DNA of 64,000 nucleotides from a virus: positions 1-64,000 of the IMG/VR virus record IMGVR_UViG_3300022868_000014. One strand, given 5' to 3'. The position numbers and the translations under genes are program-made. Below are positions 58,742 to 64,000 of this stretch, one piece after another. Position 1 is the first letter of the stretch; the number at the start of each line of letters is the position of its first letter. Under the pieces are notes generated by a model. It worked only from the letters and a program-made list of their open reading frames with translations. It did no database searches and was not told the DNA's origin.

Positions 58742-59701
58742 ATGAGAATGGATCCCGATGTTCGTTTGCTGAACGAAACCATTGTTAATGGACTTACCTC
58801 CACTGACGATGTGTTGCGCAAGCAAGCTAAAGAAGGTGTTGATGATTGGCTTCGTATTAAGATGCGTGAAGATGGCTTCGCCCGTAGGATTCTTCCTCCG
58901 GTCCCAGTTACACCCGCAGACCTTGATCGCCAGGTCGACACACCGAAACCTGTTATTGTAAAGGACCAGGAACCTAATTCCGCTGGAGCATATACTGTTC
59001 CCTTCGGAACTACTCCTATGGACCATTACATCATGGGCCCAAGATACCGCGTCATGTTTGACCGTATCCTGAGTCGTAGATATAACAGCGATGTTAACAA
59101 CCTCTTAACTTATGACATGGACATCCGTCAGATCCTTAATGACTTTCTTTTGAAAGACATTATGGCTGAAGAAGACAGAAAGTTCATGGCTGTAGTTGAC
59201 TCTATCGTAGGCGTAGCCAACACTGTTGACGCGACTCTCGAAAGTTGTCAGAATATTACAGTAGGTCCGTTGACTCGTCAATCGTTGGCACATTCCCGTA
59301 AGGGCCTGCCATCAACCAACCGTCACTTGAATGCATCAGTTGCACTCGTGAATAACATCACTATTTGGGATGTTGTTGCATTAGGCAGAGATGACATTGG
59401 TGGTGACCTTGCTGAAGAACTACTGGTTAACGGTTTCGCCGAACGCCAGATCATGGGACTCAAATGGGCCATTACTATCAAGACTGACTTGGTAAGCGAT
59501 GACGAATTGTACATGTTCGCAGAGCCTAAGTACACTGGGGACTTCTTTGTTCTCGATGACGTTACGATCAGTACTAAGCATGAGGATTATTTTATCGAGT
59601 TCTTTGCGTATGAGTGCATAGGAGCTACTATCCAGAATACGGCTAGTTGTGCCAAAGTTTCCTTCGTGGGAAGTCAGGTCGATTGGCGGACTGGGGTGTA
59701 A
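58742..59701 (+). CDS. Major capsid protein
   Basis: The 319-residue length, the position last in the head operon after protease, scaffold and decoration genes, and the strong terminator that follows all fit an HK97-fold capsid protein. Features: an N-terminal charged helix (LRKQAKEGVDDWLRIKM), a long spine-like helix region (TYDMDIRQILNDFLLKDIMAEEDRKFM, residues about 122-148, written in part), and a strand-rich C-terminal domain. No K-x-A tag. Two small genes at 61351 and 61541 contain pieces closely resembling residues about 102-155. Confidence 0.8.
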   Translation: MRMDPDVRLLNETIVNGLTSTDDVLRKQAKEGVDDWLRIKMREDGFARRILPPVPVTPADLDRQVDTPKPVIVKDQEPNSAGAYTVPFGTTPMDHYIMGPRYRVMFDRILSRRYNSDVNNLLTYDMDIRQILNDFLLKDIMAEEDRKFMAVVDSIVGVANTVDATLESCQNITVGPLTRQSLAHSRKGLPSTNRHLNASVALVNNITIWDVVALGRDDIGGDLAEELLVNGFAERQIMGLKWAITIKTDLVSDDELYMFAEPKYTGDFFVLDDVTISTKHEDYFIEFFAYECIGATIQNTASCAKVSFVGSQVDWRTGV

Positions 59702-59736
59702 GCACCTATTCATAAGTAAGTTATGATATATTTAAA

Positions 59737-59768
59737 ACCTCCGGTCTAAGGGCCGGGGGTTTTTTTTC
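59737..59768 (+). terminator. Intrinsic terminator after the capsid gene
   Basis: ACCTCCGG (59737-59744) pairs with CCGGGGGT (59753-59760), followed by eight T. Ends the head operon. Confidence 0.9.
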
Positions 59769-59780
59769 GCCCATAGCCAC

Positions 59781-59808
59781 TTGACATATCTGAAAAGCAC
59801 GTTATATT
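59781..59808 (+). promoter_or_regulatory. Strong promoter giving a leaderless mRNA
   Basis: TTGACA (59781-59786), 16 bp, TATATT (59803-59808). ATG 59815 lies six bases after the -10, where transcription should start, so the mRNA would have no leader. No Shine-Dalgarno is present. Confidence 0.7.
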
Positions 59809-59814
59809 GGTAGT

Positions 59815-60579
59815 ATGGCGAAAAGAAATACATATAATGATAAGCAACAGCGCAGTAAGAAATATGGGCGGTTGCAGCCTCTTAAGAGCATACTTAAGGG
59901 TAAAAACATTTACTGGGAATGTGAGTGTGATTGTGGTCAGATGGTTACTAAACGTAAAAACCATCTGATATCCGGAGCAACCACCAGCTGTGGGTGCTTC
60001 AATAAAGAAGCATTAATTAAAAGACATGGTGATGCTAATAAAGATTTCGTTGGAACAGTATTTGGTAGACTAACAGTATTAGAGAGGGCTGAGAATGCCC
60101 CTGATGATGCAACGAGATGGCACTGTCGTTGTGTGTGTGGGGAAAAAACTGTTGTTCTAAAGAACAGTTTGTTGAGGGGTAATACGAGATCGTGTGGGTG
60201 TCTGTCTGTTGAGAAGTCCTCAGAACGCATTAAAAAACTTATTGCTAATTATAAGGGGGCGAAGCATCCCAGGTGGAACCCCGCCCTAACGGACGAAGAC
60301 CGTACAGCACGTAGGCACATCCCAGGCTATAAGGAGTTCGTAAAAGAAGCAATGGTCAGGGATGATTACACATGCCAGGTATGCACCAAGCATGGAGGTG
60401 ATCTAGCAGTCCACCACCTGAACTCTTACTCTCAGCACCCGGAGGAGCGCACAGAGCTCTCTAATGGTACCACCCTATGCGCAGGATGCCATTCGGCCTT
60501 TCATGCGCTCCATGGCTACGCGGAGGCCTCTAAAGAGGACTTCCAGGGATGGATCAAAACTAACGCCATTTGTAAATAA
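59815..60579 (+). CDS. HNH homing endonuclease with two zinc modules, 254 aa
   Basis: Two similar modules, each of the form YGRLQPL.../GRLTVLE..., W-x-C-x-C-x-CG, then N-x-L-x-x-G-x-T-x-SCGC (residues about 13-65 and 80-130). The C-terminal HNH domain follows: YKEFVKEAMVRDDYTCQVC, VHHLN, TTLCAGCHSAFH. Cuts DNA to spread itself. It sits just after the head terminator with its own promoter, apparently leaderless, which marks it as a self-contained insertion. Confidence 0.88.
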   Translation: MAKRNTYNDKQQRSKKYGRLQPLKSILKGKNIYWECECDCGQMVTKRKNHLISGATTSCGCFNKEALIKRHGDANKDFVGTVFGRLTVLERAENAPDDATRWHCRCVCGEKTVVLKNSLLRGNTRSCGCLSVEKSSERIKKLIANYKGAKHPRWNPALTDEDRTARRHIPGYKEFVKEAMVRDDYTCQVCTKHGGDLAVHHLNSYSQHPEERTELSNGTTLCAGCHSAFHALHGYAEASKEDFQGWIKTNAICK

Positions 60580-60607
60580 CAATATGTTGTGTATAGTAAT
60601 TATGTAA

Positions 60608-60683
60608 GAGGCGGTCGTCTATCGGTAGGACACCTGGTTTTCATCCAGGCAAGCGCTGGGTTCGATTCCCCGTCGCCTTACCA
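60608..60683 (+). tRNA. tRNA-Glu (UUC)
   Basis: Cloverleaf with anticodon loop TTTTCAT between CCTGG and CCAGG, T-loop TTCGATT and encoded CCA. The acceptor stem has two G-T pairs, and one T-stem pair is mismatched. Confidence 0.88.
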
Positions 60684-60687
60684 ATGA

Positions 60688-60763
60688 TGCGGGATGGACA
60701 AGCGGTTAAGTCGTTGGTCTCATAATCCAAAGATCGGTGGTTCGAATCCACCTCCCGCAACCA
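60688..60763 (+). tRNA. tRNA-Met (CAU)
   Basis: Acceptor TGCGGGA/TCCCGCA is perfect, T-arm GGTGG-TTCGAAT-CCACC, loop CTCATAA with anticodon CAT, CCA encoded. Elongator Met is likely; an Ile2 tRNA with modified C34 cannot be excluded. It starts four bases after tRNA-Glu. Confidence 0.85.
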
Positions 60764-60783
60764 ATTAAATAGGAGGACTTAGT

Positions 60784-60972
60784 ATGAGTAAGGCATACAT
60801 CGAAGAGTATTCGGTAGAGACAGCAAGAGCACTTATGTCTAGTAATTGTGATAGATGCGGTTGGAAGGGGAAAGGCGACTGCGATGAGACTATAGGCTCA
60901 ATAGCCTGCCTCGATGTTGCAGAGAGATGTGGTTATAAGATTATAGGATTAGATGCATTAAAGGAGGACTAG
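60784..60972 (+). CDS. Small Cys-containing protein, 62 aa
   Basis: AGGAGG precedes the ATG. It has CDRCGWKGKGDC near residue 22 and two later cysteines, a probable zinc site, followed by a short helix. It follows the tRNA pair and is coupled (AAAGGAGG within its last codons) to the 23-aa membrane peptide. Function unknown. Confidence 0.65.
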   Translation: MSKAYIEEYSVETARALMSSNCDRCGWKGKGDCDETIGSIACLDVAERCGYKIIGLDALKED

Positions 60973-60973
60973 T

Positions 60974-61045
60974 ATGCCGGAAGCTATTATAGTAGGATCA
61001 GTCATTGTATTTTTTGGATTAATATTCAACGCAGTAATGAGATAA
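60974..61045 (+). CDS. Very small membrane peptide, 23 aa
   Basis: ATG 60974 lies six bases after AAAGGAGG. The peptide is one hydrophobic helix (AIIVGSVIVFFGLIFNAV) with a terminal Arg. The next gene's AAGGAG overlaps its stop codon, so it fills an otherwise empty stretch with good translation signals. Confidence 0.5.
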   Translation: MPEAIIVGSVIVFFGLIFNAVMR

Positions 61046-61054
61046 GGAGTATTT

Positions 61055-61351
61055 ATGACTAGAAGACCCGACTTAAAAGATTTAACAGTGTTGGTAAGGA
61101 AGACCTGCCCCAAGTGTGAGGGTACCGGCTTTTATGGACCAGCAGGCGCGTTGTGCTCCTGCCCTAACTGCAGGGGAGTAGCGGGTTGCAGGGTGGATGA
61201 AGAGGTACCCCTGTTAGAGCTTATATGTATGATTGAGCAGTATAAACAGGATAATGCCTTAGAGCTTTCTGATGGCCTTAGGGAACTCTTTGATGCTAAA
61301 GCAGCACGCTTGAACCCAGGGCGTAAAAGGCCTTACAACGGAGAACTATAA
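61055..61351 (+). CDS. DnaJ-type zinc-finger protein, 98 aa
   Basis: Contains CPKCEGTGFYG then CPNCRGVAGC (residues about 19-50), matching CxxCxGxG repeats of the DnaJ zinc domain, without a J domain. The C-terminus is helical. It may bind unfolded protein or nucleic acid. Its stop codon overlaps the next ATG by one base. Confidence 0.7.
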   Translation: MTRRPDLKDLTVLVRKTCPKCEGTGFYGPAGALCSCPNCRGVAGCRVDEEVPLLELICMIEQYKQDNALELSDGLRELFDAKAARLNPGRKRPYNGEL

Positions 61352-61554
61352 TGCCTAAGCCTAAGATAAAGACAAGAGAGGATGAACAGATTGAAAAGTT
61401 CGTTGAGCACTTAGCAGCAGAGGACATTGTTATTATGGACCCAGAGGTGTGGACGAATATAATTATGAGGGATATAATGAAGGAAGAGGACCAGAAGTTC
61501 ATAGACGCAACAAATGCAATACTGGAGGGTAGTACTAAAGATGACATTGACTAA
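61351..61554 (+). CDS. Small protein with capsid-like segment, 67 aa
   Basis: N-terminal EDEQIEKFVEHLAAED, also present in the next gene, is followed by IIMRDIMKEEDQKFIDATNAIL. That segment aligns with LLKDIMAEEDRKFMAVVDSIVG of the major capsid protein. The rest is short and acidic. It appears built from a common small-protein start and a capsid-derived piece. Confidence 0.65.
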   Translation: MPKPKIKTREDEQIEKFVEHLAAEDIVIMDPEVWTNIIMRDIMKEEDQKFIDATNAILEGSTKDDID

Positions 61555-61945
61555 AGATGAAATAGACCTAATAGCAACGTCCTTATGCGAAGAGGAGGCT
61601 AATAAGCCAGTCGATGAACAGATTGAGAAGTTCGTTAAGCACCTTGAAGCTGAGGATAAGAAGCGATACGAGGTTAAGTTTGATAGCAAGGTGACAGCCA
61701 GATACAGTGCTGATAGCATGGTGACAGCCAGATACAGTGCTGAGGATAAGAAGCGATACGAGGTTAAGTTTGATAGCAAGGTGACAGCCAGATACAGTGC
61801 TGATAGCATGGTGACAGCCAGATACAGTGCTGATGTTGAGATGATCCAAACCTATGACATGGATATAAGAAAGATACTGGAAGACCAGATACTTAAAGAT
61901 ATGGATATACCAAAGGAGCTGATGCATGGCAGGCAAAACAGATAA
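61541..61945 (+). CDS. Capsid-fragment protein with tandem repeat, 134 aa
   Basis: I chose ATG 61541 over an upstream start. After EEEANKPVDEQIEKFVKHLEAED, a 30-residue unit (KKRYEVKFDSKVTARYSAD..., written in part) occurs twice with a partial copy of its end each time. The final unit runs into TYDMDIRKILEDQILKDMD. RYEVKFDSKVTARYSADV...TYDMDIRKIL aligns with RYRVMFDRILSRRYNSDV...TYDMDIRQIL of the capsid protein. Capsid-derived, so an assembly modulator or superinfection factor is conceivable; see findings. Confidence 0.65.
   Translation: MTLTKDEIDLIATSLCEEEANKPVDEQIEKFVKHLEAEDKKRYEVKFDSKVTARYSADSMVTARYSAEDKKRYEVKFDSKVTARYSADSMVTARYSADVEMIQTYDMDIRKILEDQILKDMDIPKELMHGRQNR
61651..61830 (+). repeat. 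90-bp tandem repeat with nested 30-bp units
   Basis: 61651-61740 and 61741-61830 are identical. Within each, the 30-bp unit TGATAGCA(A/T)GGTGACAGCC... occurs twice (61681, 61711, 61771, 61801). In frame in the gene at 61541. Confidence 0.92.
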
Positions 61946-62105
61946 ACGTAGACCGGCAAGGATAACAGAGAAAGAGTGGTCTGATAACTGGGCTTTAGCA
62001 TTTAAAACTGCAAAGAAGAACCATGGTAAGTGGACAGCAGTACACCCTAAGTGGCGGAACAAACAATCAGACATAACTAATTTACCGGAGATTGAAGATG
62101 AGTAA
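61926..62105 (+). CDS. Small basic protein, 59 aa
   Basis: ATG 61926 has AAAGGAG about seven bases upstream inside the end of the capsid-fragment gene. Lysine/arginine/tryptophan-rich (KTDKRRPARITEKEWSDNW; KKNHGKWTAVHPKWRNK), like small phage RNA- or DNA-binding proteins. Overlaps the next start by 8 bp. Confidence 0.55.
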   Translation: MAGKTDKRRPARITEKEWSDNWALAFKTAKKNHGKWTAVHPKWRNKQSDITNLPEIEDE

Positions 62106-62307
62106 GCGGACAATAAAGCTTAAAGGCACGGACAAGGAACTTAAACTTACTAAGGTATCTATGGTAAAATTTGAGCATAGTAAGAGCGAGTTTATATACT
62201 TGGAGAAGATTAAAGGCACCGAGGATGAGTGGCGCCTTACATACACGGAGAAGACTATACCAGAGATCAAAGAGTTAACAGCCATGGAGATTATAAGAGA
62301 TGAGTAA
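62098..62307 (+). CDS. Small basic protein, 69 aa, unknown
   Basis: ATG 62098 is chosen for GGAG eight bases upstream. Strand-rich (TIKLKGTDKELKLTKVSMVKFEH; WRLTYTEKTIPEIKEL, first written in part). It overlaps the protease start by 8 bp. A small barrel or adaptor; no family recognised. Confidence 0.55.
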   Translation: MSKRTIKLKGTDKELKLTKVSMVKFEHSKSEFIYLEKIKGTEDEWRLTYTEKTIPEIKELTAMEIIRDE

Positions 62308-63019
62308 CACACTTAGAGACGGTACAATGACTGAAGACATACGCCTTGACCGTATAGAAGAATTTGATGAACGCAGTAAGGAGTACCCTTTAATGCTTGC
62401 ACCCAGCAAGAAAGCCAGATCATATACATGGCGCTGCAATGCCCACCTCGACCAGGGCACAGAAGGGAGTTGTGTCGGCCACGGCATTGCCCATGAGCTG
62501 GCAGCCAGACCGGCAGAGGTGGTAGGCATGACACATACGTATGCTAAGGAAACTATCTACTGGGCAGCACAGCGCATTGATAGATGGCCAGGCGGGGCAT
62601 ACCCGGGCGCGAAGAACGACGGGCGCTTCTATGAAGGCACCGCTGTACTAGCAGGAGTAAAGATAGCTCATAAGCTTGGTTGGTTCGATAGCTACAGATG
62701 GGCCTTTGGCATAGACGACCTTATTATGGGAGTTGGCCATAACGGCCCAGCTGTGATGGGACTTAAATGGTACGAAGGAATGATAAACCCAGATACTAAT
62801 AACTTTATACAGCCAACAGGAAAGACCATAGGAGGCCATTGCTTGCTCTGTAACGCAATAAACGTTAAAGAGTCATACTTCACCCTACATAATAGCTGGG
62901 GTGCTCAGTGGGGCTTTAAAGGGGAATGTAAGATAACATTTGATGATATGGATAAGTTATTGAAGCAACGAGGAGAAGCAGTCTTCTTCCAAAAGAGGCA
63001 TAGAAATGCTCAACCATAA
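62300..63019 (+). CDS. Papain-like (C1-type) cysteine protease, 239 aa
   Basis: Cys58 in DQGTEGSCVGHGIAHEL (oxyanion Gln51-52 region and nucleophile), His180 in GGHCLLCNAINV, and Asn198 in LHNSWGAQWGFKGEC form the C1A peptidase triad in the right order and spacing. No signal peptide, propeptide or membrane segment, so it should act in the cytoplasm or as a packaged enzyme. The N-terminal 40 residues are charged. It lies in a run of small genes before the tRNA cluster. Substrate unknown; host protein cleavage or processing of a phage protein is possible. Confidence 0.82.
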   Translation: MSNTLRDGTMTEDIRLDRIEEFDERSKEYPLMLAPSKKARSYTWRCNAHLDQGTEGSCVGHGIAHELAARPAEVVGMTHTYAKETIYWAAQRIDRWPGGAYPGAKNDGRFYEGTAVLAGVKIAHKLGWFDSYRWAFGIDDLIMGVGHNGPAVMGLKWYEGMINPDTNNFIQPTGKTIGGHCLLCNAINVKESYFTLHNSWGAQWGFKGECKITFDDMDKLLKQRGEAVFFQKRHRNAQP

Positions 63020-63194
63020 GATGGGTGGTAGTTACCTTTCATGTAATAAGTGCCACAGCTATATATGTAAGGTTAATATATTAGGCATTAAGCAGCTGAC
63101 AAAGATGGAGGTTAAGCGCCACTATTGTGGTGACTGTATACTTAAACGACTAGAGAAGTACGCAGATAAGAAGGGGTGTAAGTATGTATTTTAG
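63006..63194 (+). CDS. Zinc-ribbon protein, 62 aa
   Basis: CNKCHSYICKV and CGDCILKRL (residues about 13-50) form a four-cysteine zinc ribbon with a basic C-terminus. It overlaps the protease gene by 14 bp with GAGG upstream. Its stop codon's G is also the first base of tRNA-Gly. Confidence 0.65.
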   Translation: MLNHKMGGSYLSCNKCHSYICKVNILGIKQLTKMEVKRHYCGDCILKRLEKYADKKGCKYVF

Positions 63195-63269
63195 CGGGTG
63201 TAGCTCAATTGATAGAGCATTACGTTGCCAACGTAAATGTCATCGGTTTGAACCCGGTCTCCCGCACCA
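63194..63269 (+). tRNA. tRNA-Gly (GCC)
   Basis: Anticodon loop TTGCCAA between TTACG and CGTAA, T-arm ATCGG-TTTGAAC-CCGGT, CCA encoded. The acceptor has one T-T mismatch at pair 6. The first base overlaps the stop codon of the zinc-ribbon gene. Confidence 0.85.
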
Positions 63270-63300
63270 TATGGTTGACGGTAGCAATATGGTATCTTAT

Positions 63301-63378
63301 GGTGGACGTAGCCAAGTGGCCTAAGGCGTGCGGATGTGGCCCGCATTATCGAGAGTTCGAATCTCTCCGTCCACACCA
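63301..63378 (+). tRNA. tRNA-His (GUG)
   Basis: Acceptor GTGGACG/CGTCCAC with an extra G at -1, anticodon loop ATGTGGC, T-arm GAGAG-TTCGAAT-CTCTC, CCA encoded. Discriminator is A, not the C usual in bacterial tRNA-His. Confidence 0.85.
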
Positions 63379-63380
63379 GT

Positions 63381-63398
63381 ATCCGGAAATTTCCGGAT
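63381..63398. other. 18-bp perfect palindrome ATCCGGAAATTTCCGGAT
   Basis: Lies between tRNA-His and tRNA-Asp, followed by GCGACA-TAG-TGTCGC (63423-63437). The two hairpins could guide processing of the polycistronic tRNA precursor or act as a weak terminator. Confidence 0.5.
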
Positions 63399-63441
63399 AG
63401 ATTCCGGTTAGAGACAATTTAAGCGACATAGTGTCGCGAAT

Positions 63442-63518
63442 GGGATGTTAGCTCAATTGGTTAGAGTATCTGATTGTCTATCAGAAAGTTGCGGATTCGA
63501 GTTCCGCACATCCCGCCA
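63442..63518 (+). tRNA. tRNA-Asp (GUC)
   Basis: Acceptor GGGATGT/ACATCCC, anticodon loop TTGTCTA between TCTGA and TCAGA, T-arm GCGGA-TTCGAGT-TCCGC, CCA encoded. Well-paired throughout. Confidence 0.9.
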
Positions 63519-63527
63519 GTAAGATGA

Positions 63528-63603
63528 AGTCGTATAGCTCAGTCGGTAGAGCGCGATCCTGATATGGTCGATGTCCTAGGTTCAAATCCTAGTGCGACTA
63601 CCA
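63528..63603 (+). tRNA. tRNA-Ile (GAU)
   Basis: Acceptor AGTCGTA/TGCGACT, anticodon loop CTGATAT, T-arm CTAGG-TTCAAAT-CCTAG, CCA encoded. Confidence 0.88.
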
Positions 63604-63611
63604 GTAAGTAA

Positions 63612-63687
63612 TCGGAAGTAGTTCAGTTGGAAGAACAGTGTCCTGTTAAGGCACATGTCCCTGGTTCGAGCCCAGGCTTCCGAGCCA
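63612..63687 (+). tRNA. tRNA-Asn (GUU)
   Basis: Acceptor TCGGAAG/CTTCCGA, anticodon loop CTGTTAA between GTGTC and GGCAC, T-arm CCTGG-TTCGAGC-CCAGG, CCA encoded. Confidence 0.9.
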
Positions 63688-63689
63688 AT

Positions 63690-63763
63690 AGGCCTATCGT
63701 CCAATGGCAGGACAGCGGTTTTTGATACCGCTAATCTAGGTTCGAATCCTAGTGGGCCTACCA
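63690..63763 (+). tRNA. tRNA-Gln (UUG)
   Basis: Acceptor AGGCCTA/TGGGCCT (one T-G pair), anticodon loop TTTTGAT between AGCGGT and ACCGCT, T-arm CTAGG-TTCGAAT-CCTAG, CCA encoded. Confidence 0.88.
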
Positions 63764-63782
63764 ATAACAACAGGAGAACAAT

Positions 63783-64000
63783 ATGAGTAGTAGAGCAGCA
63801 CACAACAGAGAATGTATGGAGAAGCTGGGCGAGGACTTTGACCATGTCAACGCCTGGATCGATGGATGCGCAGCAGTAAAGAACTTGGAGGGTGTATCAT
63901 GCCTGGACATAAATCACAGGATACACAGGCACCACAAGGAAGGCGTGGAGTACATACGGCAGGAACACGGTGACCGTGCAGCGGAAGCCGCCGAACTCCA
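63783..64000 (+). CDS. Start of a DUF6915-like gene running off the right edge
   Basis: AGGAG precedes ATG 63783; the frame is open to the window end (72 codons). The segment NAWIDGCAAVKNLEGV...HRIHRHHKEGVEYI (written in part) resembles phage proteins of the HxWFD...RHRALRHHxEG type (DUF6915), function unknown. First gene after the tRNA cluster. Confidence 0.6.
   Translation, partial: MSSRAAHNRECMEKLGEDFDHVNAWIDGCAAVKNLEGVSCLDINHRIHRHHKEGVEYIRQEHGDRAAEAAEL

Noticed and set aside
61741-61830. Tandem repeat as a possible replication origin (iteron)
   Set aside because: The repeat is a whole number of codons inside a protein gene, lacks AT-rich flanks and is explained by protein repeat duplication.

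Overview
The window looks like part of a large, lytic-type tailed double-stranded DNA phage genome. The evidence is a contiguous head-morphogenesis block (portal, herpes-protease-like prohead protease, probable scaffold, decoration protein, major capsid protein), its own multisubunit RNA polymerase, a deoxynucleotide kinase, eight phage-style tRNA genes with encoded CCA, free-standing HNH endonucleases and four inteins. I see no integrase, repressor or attachment site, no terminase large subunit and no tail genes. The host cannot be named from the sequence.

Layout. (1) 1-3505: small membrane and zinc-ribbon proteins, rightward, separated by intrinsic terminators. (2) 3514-11805: a tandem array of 26 overlapping small Cys-rich genes. 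Each ends in nearly the same peptide (DPLYxDLLKVKEL), and the DNA encoding its Lys-Glu pair is also the Shine-Dalgarno sequence of the next gene. The array is interrupted at about 9370-10426 by a frameshifted zinc-ribbon gene, a 72-aa protein and a Pth2-type peptidyl-tRNA hydrolase. A small helix-turn-helix gene is coupled to its end. (3) 12053-15000: a structured leader, a 407-aa unknown protein and three further unknown genes. (4) 15101-23545: first block of virion-type genes, many with a shared N-terminal tag. (5) 23560-28128: a leftward block of about ten small genes including a DUF4406-like protein and a two-module HNH protein. (6) 28234-59701: second rightward virion block. It holds glycine-rich membrane proteins, dNMP kinase, portal, RNA polymerase in two genes (beta fused to the N-terminal half of beta', then the C-terminal half of beta'), prohead protease, scaffold, decoration and capsid. 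(7) 59737-64000: terminator, HNH gene, two tRNAs, small genes (two of them resembling pieces of the capsid protein), a papain-like cysteine protease, six more tRNAs, and a gene running off the end.

How it may fit together. The RNA polymerase genes lie among head genes, so the enzyme may be a virion polymerase of the kind known from phiKZ-like phages, injected to transcribe early genes. Many proteins in the same block start with a short tag ending in K-x-A (best form GYLxGYLxKEA) followed by glycine-zipper membrane segments. I infer that these are packaged internal or ejection proteins and that the tag is a packaging or processing signal for the prohead protease. Inteins with LAGLIDADG-type motifs sit in the most conserved segments of beta, beta' and the protease. 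Recurrent TATATT boxes at operon starts and a 16-bp palindrome found three times are candidate regulatory sites.

The most novel-looking elements are the 26-gene tail-sharing array, the beta-beta'N fusion with inteins in its catalytic segments, the K-x-A tag family, and the small genes built from capsid-protein pieces.
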